Assembly: GCF_918797505.1 (NCBI RefSeq)
Contig: NC_092797.1
Location: forward strand, 52,116,157-52,180,156
Length of the DNA: 64,000 bases
Direction: 5' to 3'
Source: Bemisia tabaci
Lineage: Eukaryota > Arthropoda > Insecta > Hemiptera > Aleyrodidae
The notes beneath the pieces were generated by a model that searched no databases, was not told the origin of the DNA, and worked only from the letters and a program-made list of their open reading frames with translations. Position 1 is the stretch's first letter. The number at the start of each line of letters is the position of its first letter. A program made the translations under genes and the position numbers. Of the stretch, positions 53,076 to 63,471 are shown one piece after another.

Positions 53076-54605
53076 TGTTTGATTTCTTTGAGAGGTGAAC
53101 TTGGAAATAGCGTAAACTGTACTTGAGCTGTACAGCTGTATCGCACTGAATTTGAAACTTATGACGTCAGAAATAATGCATTTAATGGCTAGAATTTCGT
53201 CCCAATGTTATTCAGAGGAATGAAAAGCGTTATGAATCGAAAAATGAAAATTAATATTTGTGACCTAAAATCAATTTTGTGTGCACATTTGGCCCTGCAG
53301 ATGATCATTGGGTTCGAATAGTCGCTAGTAAAACTTAGCTCACAAATATTTAGAACAATCCGTCTTCGTAGCAAGCAAAGCTTCATTTAGGTTGAATTAG
53401 GTCAGATTAGGCTGATTGCGAGTGACGCATTTTTGTTGTAAGAAGGCCAGGTATGATTAGATTGAGCAGGCTTGATTAGTTGAGGAGACTAGGCTATTTT
53501 GTCATTGTGATTAAGAATGAACGAGAAGTTTAAGTACAATGGACTCCTAGACAGGCGAGAAATCAAGCATTACTTAAATACGTTTTCATTTCAAAATACT
53601 ACAGGGAACACGATGAATGCATGATAAATTTTAATAATTCGACTACCTATTAAGTGCAAAATCAAAGCGTTTCCTGCGCTCGTCTGAACAAGTTTAACTT
53701 GCGCAAACACGAATTTGTGTTTATTTAGATCAGGATTTTCCGATCATGCTCGACGAAAATTTATCAACCTTCAATTTTTTTTCCGTGGACTAAGGTTTTA
53801 TCGCGGACGGTGACACCGAGAGATGCAAACTGCCTTGAAACACTAATAAATGAAATTTCATTAATTTGTTTAAAGCTCCTGCTATGGAATCACAGGTATG
53901 GAGGGCACAGAAACAGACTAAATTTTGTAAAACAGAGAAGAAAAAAAAACACAACAGGGCAAATTCAAAGTCTCTCAACGGATTCTCGGATATGTCGCGC
54001 GTTGCATACGCAGCACCTGAGATCGTTGAAATTAAGGGGAGACGAAATTCCACTTTCGGGAAAACGAAATTTATTTTGCATCTGCGGTTACACCTCATGT
54101 TATTTGTAGCGCAACCATTTTTACCCTCGCATCTGTTTTGAGCGATTGCAGCCGATGACGCAAACATGATATTATATCCGTGCGTCAACGGCGAAAAACT
54201 TGGAACTTGGCTCTAAAAATGGATCCAACCCCTGCCTCCCCCTCCCGCTCCCCGCTGCTGCGGGGCGGAGGGCGACTCGAAGAATGTCAAACGCACGTCC
54301 TCATAAATAAAATAATAAAAAAAACCGATTGGAAATCGCCGACTTTCGGGTTCTTTTTATTCGGCTGATTAACCGCATCCGAACGAGCAACCTGAATTAA
54401 CTTCTCTCTTCACTCACTTTCTCTTTCACTCTCTTCTTCCTGCGCGTGTGTGGGTACGTATATCGAAACAATTACAAAATTGCACCGACAACGTTGATGC
54501 CGTTTTCATGCAAAAATGTATATTTATTATAAAATGCACAAAAGATTTACGCATGGTCCATAAAAGTTTAAGGAGCGAGACTGATGTAGGTTCATTCGTG
54601 CCCAC
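53076..54605. other. Repeat-poor region
   Basis: About 1.5 kb unique. TTAGG-like words at 53385-53420 are scattered, not an array. Frames up to 132 codons on the minus strand (53790-54188) lack motifs. No gene called. Confidence 0.4.
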
Positions 54606-54749
54606 CAGCGGGGCGATTATTGAAATGATATCGACTGTATGTCAGCGCTTTGTCGTGTCGCGCCATCGACTAAGCATATGCTTAGTCGATGGCGCGACAC
54701 GACAAAGCGCTGACATGCAGTCGATATCATTTCAATAATCGCCCCGCAG
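54606..54749. repeat. Near-perfect 144-bp palindrome
   Basis: Arms of 72 bp, centred between 54677 and 54678 (AAGCATATGCTT), with only two mismatched pairs and no spacer. The outer ends GCGGGGCGATTATTGAAAT match the tips of family C (GCGG.CTGATTATTGAAAT), so this looks like a minimal foldback derivative of C. It can form a complete cruciform or hairpin. Confidence 0.92.
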
Positions 54750-55100
54750 TGTGTTTATTGCCTACGCAGCATAAGTGAAGGCGAACTAGGGATGAACGAT
54801 ACCTATCAATAGGTTGACAAAATTCAATCGAAGCTTATGAAGCTATAGCGAAATAAGTGTTTTTCGGATAGGTAACAATTCGCCCTCTCCAGTCTTTTTG
54901 TTGCCTTCGCAAAATATTGAAGGCGAGATTCAAGTGGACGATATCTACCAACAATCTCACACAGGGTTCATCGGTTCACATTATACAGCGGAAAAGCAAA
55001 ATGAGGAAAAACAGCTATCATTTTCGCAGTCTGCCGCCCCTGACATTTTCGCTCGTCCCTCGGGCCCCAAAAAAACCCCAAAAAGTAGGTAAATTATCCC
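54750..55100. other. No feature recognised
   Basis: About 350 bp between the palindrome and the retrotransposon remnant. It probably includes the 3' flank of the latter. Confidence 0.3.
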
Positions 55101-55136
55101 CAAGGTCTTGAACAGTATGTATGTATAAAGCCGCTT

Positions 55137-55448
55137 TTATAGCGCTCTTTGGCGCTCTGCGACCTCTAGCCGCCAAAGTCCCCTATCCTCCCAAAGCCCT
55201 TCAGGGAGTTGACAAACCCTCATTTCTTCTAAAATCCCCTGTCGCCACCCTTTCACTGGGCGTCCCCTTCGTCTCCTCCCAGGAGGAACCCAATCAAACA
55301 ACTTCTTTAGGAGCCTTTCGTCCGTCAGCCAGCGTCCGCCTTGCACAGTAATGACGCTTTTTTCGAATAAATAATTCCCTCTCGACAATTTTCCAGCGAG
55401 AATTGCAATGCTGACTGACACCCACCAAAGTGTGTGTCTCATAGACAC
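55137..55448 (-). pseudogene. C-terminal remnant of a non-LTR retrotransposon ORF2
   Basis: The minus-strand frame ends with GRRRRGRPVKGWRQGI followed by an acidic/Trp-rich tail (LWEDRGLWRLEVAERQRAL). This arrangement, a GRR.RGRP..RW motif then a W-rich tail just before the stop, is typical of the last residues of endonuclease/reverse-transcriptase polyproteins of non-LTR (jockey/RTE-like) elements. Only about the last 60-70 of roughly 900-1000 expected residues remain. The first part of the open frame (about 30 residues) does not look like reverse transcriptase, so the break lies near 55350. After the stop comes TATACATACATAC, a simple 3' tail as these elements often have. 5'-truncated, dead copy. 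Confidence 0.7.
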
Positions 55449-56310
55449 CTAACTCTCCGTCGCGCTATCACGGCAGTGTCGCCGTTCCTCCAGATAAAAT
55501 CAACTTTTTTAGCATCGATTCGATGAAAAAGTCGTGGTTTTTCAGCACCATCTGGCGAGTGCGCTCGCGTACCCGCGCGCGAGGAGTCGTCGAGCACCTG
55601 GCGAGCTTAGCGTATCATTCTCTCGAGCCTTTTGCGGCATATTTCATCACCCTGTTGACAAAACGACGTATGTACTCTGTGAGTTGAGCCCCGTTGTTCG
55701 TATGATTTCGCACTCGACAGAGCTCACGTGGATATGGGGTAACGTCGTTGCGTCCTGACAGTAGAATGATGATTTGCCAGACGCTGGCCGATTCCGTGAA
55801 GATCGCAAAAGCAAATAGTGCATAGATACGCAGTTGGCTTATTCTCATAGCGGCAGATACTGCCACTTTTATCAGTGTCGTGGAGAAAATTCAAATCGTA
55901 CATTGCAGCGGAATAATTGATTCGGGGTCCAAATCACCGATCATCAGTTTCCTACAGCGGTTTTTATTACTCATCAAAACTCTTTTTTATTATTTTTTCA
56001 ATTTTAGCTTCTTATAAAGTAATACAAACAATTTTATTCTGTTTTACAAATAAAGACTTTTCAATATATAACAGAGGAGTTTGTTATGTTCTTACTATCA
56101 TAAGAACTCTAGGTGAACATTTCAAGCCGCAGTTTGCACTATCAATAATGCTGTAAGCGTTGAAATGAATAATTTCTGCAGCTGACAACGTCGTCCACAA
56201 AGTTTAACGACTCAGTTAGAAATTTTCGCATTTGCTTTGTTTTTTTCGGGTAGGTCAGCCAAACCAACTTACGTATACGGAGATGCAATGTGCGTGGTTA
56301 TTACAGCCAG
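55449..56310. other. No gene recognised
   Basis: About 860 bp. GAGCTCACGTGGATATGGGG (55721) resembles arms of element O. The rest is unique and AT-rich around 55960-56080. Confidence 0.35.
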
Positions 56311-56464
56311 AGGCGGATCAAACAATGTGGCAACACTGGATTTCCTCCATTTAAACCTATGCTAAATCATCGATTCGCGTCGGAGCAGCTGGCCCCTCCA
56401 AGAATCGATACATTTCCATAGGCTTAATGGAGATAAGACGATGTTGCCAATTTGCTGGATCCGC
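56311..56464. mobile_element. Family I MITE, copy 5
   Basis: GGCGGATCAAACAATGTGGC to GTTGCCAATTTGCTGGATCC, with AGAATCGATACATTTCCATAGG in the middle. Confidence 0.72.
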
Positions 56465-56649
56465 AAATTAATAAGGAGCAATTCCTCACCCCTGCTTATT
56501 AATTCCAACCGATTCAGCTGCCCAACAAAATTTTTGGTTGTTCTACCCCGAGTGATACCGATTTTACTCTTTTTGCGGAATGTCTTCACATTTTTATGGT
56601 GCTAATCCCACATCGCATGTCTATCACTCGAGGTTTTTGGGCATTATAC

Positions 56650-56895
56650 AGGGTGTTCCAAAAGTCACGCTCCCCCCTCTAACTTTTGAGCGGTTATAGA
56701 TAGAAAAACGAAACTTAGAAAATGTTTCTATCTACAAGAGGACCATCATCTAGGGAGGGTTAAAATGTTTGCCCCTCCTTCAGGGGGGGGGGGGGGGCAA
56801 CTTTTTTTTTTCAAATGGTAACCCTTATCTTGCGATACATTATTGGAAAGCACATTAAAAACCAAGAATTTTGGCGCAAACCGCAGATCAATACC
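56650..56895. repeat. GGGTGTTCCAAAAGTC-type repeat with G tract
   Basis: ACAGGGTGTTCCAAAAGTC at 56650, a dispersed-repeat end common in arthropods. It contains a G run of about 14 (56785-56798). The right part runs up to family L. Confidence 0.5.
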
Positions 56896-57028
56896 TTAAT
56901 TGGATGTATTTTTATCAAACGGAACCGTGTGCATTAAGACATGAGCCCTGAGACCCATAAGAATATATGCATAACAGGGCTCACGTCATAATGCACATAG
57001 TTCCGTTTGGCAGAAATACGTCCAATTT
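56896..57028. mobile_element. Family L palindromic MITE, copy 2
   Basis: 133 bp, almost fully palindromic: TTAATTGGATGTATTT.. to CAGAAATACGTCCAATT. Arms include AACGGAACCGTGTGCATTAAG and GAGCCCTG..AC.CATAAGAA. The centre is near 56962. Confidence 0.8.
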
Positions 57029-57337
57029 TTATATAGACTGCGGCACCGACTCTCGCTCCTCGATTTCCAACATCCTTGGTAATTATGACAATCCAAACTA
57101 CACGTGAAAAGCGTGCAGCTCCGAAAACGTGTCATTTTTACCGTTCCGCCGATTCATATTTAATGTCACGTACAACAGACCCAGGCCCACGACTCCGAAA
57201 GGAGGATAGAAGACGTCCAAATGGCGCCAGTCCGGTGGTGGAGCCGTCGAGGACTTTCTCAGGACGAACGCGAACGGCCAGTCAGCGATCCTCAGACATA
57301 ACGGCGTATCTCTAAATCCACATGAGCCGTGGAGGAC
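57029..57337. other. No gene recognised
   Basis: About 310 bp. The 79-codon frame 57076-57315 shows no domain. AACGGCGTATCTCTAAATCC (57300) belongs to the arm-type repeat of element O. Confidence 0.35.
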
Positions 57338-57509
57338 ATAGGGTTATACGAAGCGTAGGGCTCACATAGAAATTGAGATACGCTCTTACGTAAGAGAGGC
57401 GACGATTTCTGCGACCAGTGCCGCCTTGCGTTCGTTAAAACGTCGCTCTTCTAACGTAAGACCGTCTCTAAATTTCTACGTGAGCCCTAAGCCTCGTATA
57501 ACCCTATGT
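57338..57509. mobile_element. Palindromic element O
   Basis: 172 bp bounded by ACATAGGGTTATACGAAGCG and its near-complement. Arms of about 75 bp include TAGGGCTCACATAGAAATTGA and TCTTACGTAAGAG. Similar arms are dispersed at 47548, 49098, 55721, 57281 and 57517. Confidence 0.75.
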
Positions 57510-57825
57510 TTTCAGGGGCTCATGTGGGAATAGAGATACGCCCTTCCGCCTGTGGAGCGACGAAAAAGCCCCCGTCGAAATGTGTGTCAAGGAGTTTAAC
57601 TTTACGTCTCGCAATGAACCTGTCTAACAATAAGGCTCGGCTTGGCCTGTGGTCAGACGATCGCCGTTTGATCAGCTGCCGTTCGTTTCTCATTTTTTAG
57701 GCAGGCATACTGGAATTTGTCTCGAGAAAAAGTCGCCCAGTAATTCTTACAGAAGCCTGCCGTTCTTTTTCGACTCACCACGTGCTATAACTCCTGCGCA
57801 AACAAAATGTTCAAAATACTCCATC
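57510..57825. other. O-like arm then unique DNA
   Basis: GGGGCTCATGTGGGAATAGAG with ATACGCCCTT (57516-57545) is a further unpaired arm. The remainder is unassigned. Confidence 0.35.
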
Positions 57826-58680
57826 CAGGGTCGGACTGGCTCGTATCTGAGGGCGTAGACCCTCGGCTAGTTTAAGGGACGTAATGTGATATTTCCTGAT
57901 GGGGCATCCCCTTCGTGGAGAGGGGTTCAGAAAATTCTGGCAAAGCAGCACAAGTTTACGCTATTTTCAGGTTCAAAGTTTGTTAATCGTACAGAGTGAA
58001 AATTGTAAAATTGAACGTATTGAAGCGACCGACAGACTTCTGAAATTAAAGAAAACAAAAAAAAAATTAAAACCACTAGACGCATTCAAACACCATTATT
58101 TCCATAAGAACCGTGTCAGTGCTGCGGTTTACAAGAGCTTAAGACGTGGGTCTAAAAATCCATCCTAAAAAGAATCAGGCAAGAACCTGAAAAAAGAAGA
58201 AAGAACGAGTATCAACACAGCCGACGACAGGAAAAACGTATTCGGGCCTCTTTTTAACTTTTCTCCCGAATCTGAGCGACACTCCTTCAGCAGCATAGAG
58301 CGGAGTACTGCGAGTTCACGCCTCGCGCCATCTCGCGCCTTCAATTTTGCTGACGCAACACGGACATCCATCAAGTACGAATAGTTGTATCTCTTCGCCG
58401 TAGCAGCGCGAGCTCTTTTTCTTGCTCTATTTCCGTATTGCGTTCTTTTCCATTAGTATTATTCGTAGTGATGCTTCGAAGGCTACGTGAGCAACACAGC
58501 TGATGGTAGGAAAGACATGATCGAGTCTCGTTTTTTAACTTTTCTCCCGAATTTGAGCGACACTGCGTCAGCAGCATATAGCAGGTCATTGAGAAATCAC
58601 GCTTCGTGTCATCGCGCCTTCAATTTTTCAGATGCAGCACGGACGTCCATCAAGTACGAATAGTTGTATCTCACAAGTGA
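57826..58680 (-). repeat. Family B element, copy 6
   Basis: Starts CAGGGTCGGACTGGCTCGTA and has two subunits 279 bp apart (CGGACATCCATCAAG at 58361, CGGACGTCCATCAAG at 58640). Same order as the copy at 18272. Confidence 0.78.
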
Positions 58681-59011
58681 TGACAAGAATTTGTCACTGT
58701 AAAAAATTGGAAACTTGAATCGCTATGATTCATGACAAACTTAAAGATAAGCACGAATCTGCCTACTAATTTTCAAAACTGCGAAGAATTTTCTTATGTT
58801 TTTTAATTTTTGTAGAGGCAAATTCTTGTTACCCCTCGTGAGGATTCATTCCCAAAGTTATCCCGTTGAAATTTACTCGACATTCGTTAAAATTGTCCTC
58901 TTTACGGCGCGGCGCGATGTTGAGGTTCTCCGTAAACCTCCCTAACCAACGTAACGTAAATAACATAATGTACGTAACGCATGTTACGCACGTGACATAA
59001 TGTAAACCATA
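58681..59011. other. No feature recognised
   Basis: About 330 bp. Repeated ACGTAA, TAACATAATG and GTTACGCACGTGAC words near 58940-58995 make a small imperfect palindrome. No gene. Confidence 0.35.
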
Positions 59012-59262
59012 TCGACGGTGAAACCACCAGACCACGTTTCTCGGTTTGCGACGTTGCAGACTTCCTTTCATACTTTGTTTTTTGAATGGAAAACTACTCA
59101 ACATCAATTCTTGAAGACTTCGGTGTATTTCCTTCGATATGCGAAGAAAACTCTGTGAAAATTTCAAGACAAGATAATGATTTGCTCCTCTTCAGAAAAA
59201 TAAAATGGGAGCGGAGATTTTTCAACACCGCAAACGAGCCACTGGTAGTTTCACCGTCGAGA
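59012..59262. mobile_element. Family H MITE, copy 3
   Basis: TCGACGGTGAAACCACCAG at the left and its near-complement CTGGTAGTTTCACCGTCGA at the right, wrapped around the family H body (CACGTTTCTCGGTTTGCGAC, AATGGGAGCGGAGATTTT). Confidence 0.75.
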
Positions 59263-59289
59263 TAGGGCTTCCCACGAAAAGGTGCTATG

Positions 59290-59544
59290 CTGCCGTGCTA
59301 AGGAAAAACACCGTATGAACATTCGAGAGTTGCCAAATTTCCCTTGATAAGACATGCATTTTTGACGCTATTATTATGCACATTTTTCTTTTAACTTTTC
59401 AGATATTTTACATTAAATTGCGTACAAAATAGTCTGAAATTTTTTTGGGGAAACATTCATAACTGTCCCAGTAAATTCGGTTTTTATCACAGGAAACTTG
59501 GCAACGTCTGAAGGCACATACGGCGTTCTTCCTTAGCATGGCAG
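59290..59544. mobile_element. Family A MITE, copy 17
   Basis: 255 bp, CTGCCGTGCTAAGGAAAAAC to TTCCTTAGCATGGCAG. Flanks TATG/CATT differ. Confidence 0.85.
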
Positions 59545-59836
59545 CATTTCAGGAGCGACTATGACTACGATCCTGAAGAAGGTAAAGGGTTGAGTGGTGA
59601 AAATCCCTGGAAGCAGAAGTTCCGGGTAAACTGGGTCGGTTATCAAGAGACTATAGGGTCTTTGTTTTTCTTGGAATGTAAACAGAAGCATAACTTTCTT
59701 GTTTACAGTTTTGCACCTTCTCATGATGAAGGCTATTCCCAGCACCAGGGTGTTGACTCCACCGATGAGAGGGATAAAGGTAAAGTTAATATAATTCCAG
59801 CACATGGTCATCGATCGCGTAATGTTTACAGGTATC
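59545..59836. other. Exon-like island, strand undecided
   Basis: About 290 bp of non-repeat sequence lies exactly between two family A elements and is open on both strands. Plus strand: after TTTCAG at 59546-59551 the frame gives a hydrophilic, acidic product (DYDYDPEE...GENPWKQKFRVNW), with possible donors AAG|GTAAAG at 59580 and 59778. Minus strand: a frame with one predicted membrane helix (FIPLIGGVNTLVLGIAFIM) and a basic stop-transfer (RRCK). Codon choice looks natural in both. I do not recognise either product. It could be one exon of a gene extending outside the window, or chance. Confidence 0.3.
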
Positions 59837-60089
59837 ATGCCGTGCCAAGGAAAAATGCCGTATGTGCCCTCAGGCGTTGCCAAATTTCCCCTGGAAAATC
59901 ACTAATTTTCAGGGAAATTTTTGAATATTTTCCTGCCAATTTCTCATACATTTTTGTTTGTAATTTGATCTAAAACTTCTGAAAATTTCAAGGAAAAATA
60001 TTCATGATTTTCCTCAATAATAAACATTTCATCGAAGGAAATTTGGCAACTCTCGAATGTTCATACGACGTTCTTCCCTAGCACGGCAG
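59837..60089. mobile_element. Family A MITE, copy 18 (intact)
   Basis: 253 bp, from ATGCCGTGCCAAGGAAAAAT to CCCTAGCACGGCAG, exact duplication TATC (59833-59836, 60090-60093). Confidence 0.9.
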
Positions 60090-60601
60090 TATCGTGCGAT
60101 GGTTCTCACAAGCACCCCTTCATCAAATATTTTCCCGTGCACTCGGTAGCGCACTCTCTTTTAAAAGGTCGTTTAGATCATACTAAGCAGTTGGAGGTGG
60201 ATTTGCACGATGCATGCATCACGCTAAAGTTCAACACCCCCAATCCGCTCCTTCCAATGACTTATATCAATGTTGCATGAGTTGAGCACTAATTCGCTTA
60301 AATCGTGTTAAAATATATGTATGGGGTGGTTACGGCTCTGAGAATAGGCTCGAAAGATCTTATCTTTTTTCTCGCAGTACGGTGTTTGTTGGAGAAAGTC
60401 GATTTCGCCAGTAGAAATATTATTGGATATGTTGCAAAGAACACATTTCTTTTTAATCAAGTAGTAAGGATTTTTACATCTAGAGGAGATATCCTTGATG
60501 GCGAATTTTAGTCATTTTTGTTCTCAAAGTTGCTTGTTATAAGCGGGCTGTGAGGGGTTTTGGTGAATTTAAGGGTTTCATAATCTAGATCGTACTCTTA
60601 T
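60090..60601. other. No feature recognised
   Basis: About 510 bp unique. The 68-codon frame at 60305-60511 is hydrophobic but unmatched. Confidence 0.35.
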
Positions 60602-60870
60602 ATCGGTGGCCTCAGGTCAGGCCACCGGTGCAAAACCACGTAGCTCTATTTGCGACGCGACGTTGCAGCCTTACTGGCATCCTTTCTTGTTTCCCTGGAA
60701 AACTAGTCAACGTAATTTCTCGAAAACTTCCTCGATTTTTCTTCTATAAAAGCAAAAGATTCTGAAAAAATTTCAAGCTGTAAACTTGAATTGTTTCTCC
60801 TCGAAAAAATAAATTTGGAGTGTAAATTTTGAAACACCACAATGGAGATACGTGATTTCGCACTTAAGCC
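60602..60870 (+). mobile_element. Family H MITE, copy 4
   Basis: GTGCAAAACCACGTAGCTCT to AATGGAGATACGTGATTTCG. The most complete body of the family: ACTAGTCAACGTAATTTCTC, AAACTTCCTCGATTTTTCTT, TTGTTTCTCCTCGAAAAAAT. Confidence 0.75.
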
Positions 60871-61584
60871 ATTGATGCAACATCATGACAAAGGAATCGA
60901 CCCTCCATTACTTTTGAAACTGATGGGGAGAGCCTTGAAGTTTTTTCCCCTATAAGGCTCAATAAATTAAATGATATTATGCACCGCAGTTTCACAAACC
61001 AAAATGTTTCCTCGCACATAGGATTCTTCACAGAAGAGAATATGTGCGCGATCAATTGGCGGCCAGGTTGGGCTGTTTGGCGACCAGGGTGGAGTGGCGG
61101 ACCCCAAAATTCCCTCAACTCTTCTCGCTGATTTCCGCTCACATTTCCTCCTTTTCGCGCTCTCTCGGTTCAAATTTCTCTCTCAGCTGGTTTCGAGCCC
61201 CCCTTTTTTGTATTCCTTTTTCCTTCTCTTATTCCTTCTTCACCTCTCCTAAATTTGAGGGCCTTCCGTTCGGGCCCTATTCTTCGGTTCTCCGCGATTT
61301 TACCAACAGAAATGAAATAAAAGGACTCTTGGGGTAACGAGCGTCATGGACCAGGAACTCGATGCGATGCGATGTTGTCGCATGTAGCGAGAAATCCTGC
61401 CACTTTTCTACATGAACAACATATATTAAAGTATAAGATAAATTAAAATACCAATTATATTCGGATAGAATTGATAATCTTTAATTTTAATAAATATAAA
61501 AATATAGAGATTTAAGTTTGAATATTGGTGTAGGGAAAAAGGGACGAGAATGATATGGAGCCAACCGGCCGAACGCAACTAAAT
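60871..61584. other. Unassigned, AT-rich at the right
   Basis: About 710 bp. 61400-61520 is very AT-rich (TTTAATTTTAATAAATATAA). No gene. Confidence 0.35.
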
Positions 61585-61805
61585 TTCGATGTTGCCGAAT
61601 TGTCCCTCGCAAATTAGGTTTTTGCAGCAGAATTTTGGGCACTTCTGACTGAAAATTTCACTGATTTTCCCTCTGATCTCATACAAAATTTTGGACGAAA
61701 ATTGGACAGATACACTTCTACCAAAAACTGACATGTCGGATTGTCGGAGTCAGCTTTGCAATCTTGGTATGAAGTTATGTTCTTTCGTCCAGGAGACGAA
61801 GAAAT
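61585..61805 (+). repeat. Repeat N, copy 2
   Basis: GAAAATTTCACTGATTTTCC, CTCTGATCTCATACAAAATT, GTCAGCTTTGCAATCTTGG, TTCTTTCGTCCAGGAGACG. Same order as 32690-32935. Confidence 0.55.
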
Positions 61806-61884
61806 GAGGTCCTCTTCGACGGCTATATTTTTTGGTTTGAATCGTCTCTGATGAGTTGATCAGCACTTGACGAGAACCACGATA

Positions 61885-62100
61885 GCTGTGGGCTGATTGT
61901 TGAAATTGAAAGACGAAGCCATAGATAAAGAGGACAGATCGGATATGGAGGGATCCTATAATGGTGAAAGCGGGTTGTTGCAATGGATAAAGGAGCTTGG
62001 TAATAGACTGACTAACGCCAACCCACGAGAGACCCTATAGTTAGTCCATCCTCTACCCCGTTAGTCTACAAGAATCACCCATTTCAACCAAAAGGACCGT
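61885..62100. mobile_element. Family C MITE, copy 7 (right end lost)
   Basis: GCTGTGGGCTGATTGTTGAAA, then AGACTGACTAACGCCAACCC and ACCCATTTCAACCAAAAGG. The right arm is missing past about 62100, near a C run (62128-62138). Confidence 0.7.
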
Positions 62101-62188
62101 CTCTACCCGTAAGGCTGTTAGAGACCCCCCCCCCCCCCTAAGTTTCTTACGTAATTTATGGACGGCCCCTAAGCGATAAAGACGAAAA

Positions 62189-62694
62189 ATGCCGTGCTAA
62201 AGAAAAACGCCGTATGAACCCTCAGGCTTTGTCGAATTTCCTTCGAGAAATCCCGAATTTACTGAGAAAATTGTAAATATTTTTCCCAAAAATTTTCAGA
62301 TTATTTTGTGCGCAATTTAATCTAAAATATCTGAAAATTTCAAGGAAAAATGGACGGAGTTAAACAGAAAGGTACCAAGCCACATCGGGATCGAACCGAG
62401 AAAAAGAGGCTTAAAGTTTAGCTCCTGCATAAGACTCAATGTAAAAGTTAAACTTCAAGTTCAATTTCTGCAAAATTTGCTCCAACAAGAACTTTGAATT
62501 TTTGGCGATAGATATAGTAGAGCTGTGCTTGAGTTCAAAACCACTCATAACTCAATTTTTACCAAAATAAGGGTTGATTCCTTTCTGCTTAACTCAGTCC
62601 AAATATGCTTAAATCGTGTCAAAAATACACGTTTTATCCAAGGAAATTTGGCAACTCTCGAATGTTCATACGGCGTTCTTCCTTAGGACGGCAG
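62189..62694. mobile_element. Family A MITE, copy 19, with F inside
   Basis: ATGCCGTGCTAAAGAAAAACG to TTCCTTAGGACGGCAG. Removing F and one AAAT restores the family sequence GGAAAAAT|ATGC, a clean example of nested insertion. Confidence 0.9.
62352..62600 (+). mobile_element. Family F MITE, copy 6, nested in A
   Basis: 249 bp, GGACGGAGTTAAACAGAAAGG to CTGCTTAACTCAGTCC, exact duplication AAAT (62348-62351, 62601-62604). Confidence 0.92.
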
Positions 62695-63051
62695 AAAGGA
62701 GAAGCGGGAAAGAGGCAGAAGAAGGAGCCGGGAGCTCGGGCCAGGAAAAGAGGAAGATCCTCCGAGTCGGGGCCCAACTCCGAGGTCCATGAACCTGGAA
62801 CCAGAAGTCGCACAAAGGAGACCAACGACCCCGCGTCAAGAGTTTCTGCGGGATTAGATCGGACGCTTCACTCCTCCTCCCCCGCTCCCCCTGCCCCCCT
62901 CGCACCCCCCTCCGCCAGCCCCCCCCCCTGACTTTTCGGTACATTATTCTCGATTCTTGAATCGTAGCGCCGCGCTCCGTTCGGCTCTCGTGCCCGGCTT
63001 TCCAGGTTTAATAACCTGCATCGCCCATCGCCTTCCCGAATCCGTGCTCCC
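62695..63051. other. GC-rich purine/pyrimidine block
   Basis: About 350 bp: a purine-rich left part (GGAGAAGCGGGAAAGAGG), then CCTCCCCCGCTCCCCCTGCC. Frames on both strands code only charged or Pro-rich low complexity. Confidence 0.4.
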
Positions 63052-63220
63052 AGCCTGAAGCAAGAACAACGTATAAGCCCTTGAATGTTGCCAAAGTTCC
63101 TGTCAGAAAGTGCGGATTTTCCGCCAGACTTTGGTATATTTTTCTTCCGATTTAACGTCGGATTTCAATCGCGATTTTTTCTAGAGTATCTGAAAATTTC
63201 AGGGAATAATAGTCATAATT

Positions 63221-63467
63221 GGACGGAGTTAAACAGAAAGGAACCAAGCCACATCGGGATCGAACCGAGAAAAAGAGGTTTAAAGTTTGGCTCCTGCTTA
63301 AGACTCAATGTAAAAGATAAACTTCAAGTTCAATTTCTGCAAAATTTGCTCCAACAAAAAATTTGAATTTTTGGTGATAGATAGTAGAGCAGTGGTTGAG
63401 TTCAAAACCACTCATGACTCAATTTTTTCAGAAATATGGGTTGGTTCCTTTCTGCTTAACTCAGTCC
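63221..63467 (+). mobile_element. Family F MITE, copy 7, nested in A
   Basis: 247 bp, GGACGGAGTTAAACAGAAAGG to CTGCTTAACTCAGTCC. Duplication AATT (63217-63220, 63468-63471). Confidence 0.92.
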
Positions 63468-63471
63468 AATT

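Noticed and set aside
53385..53480. Scattered TTAGG words suggesting insect telomere repeat
   Set aside because: Spacing is irregular (TTAGGTTGAATTAGGTCAGA) and there is no head-to-tail array.
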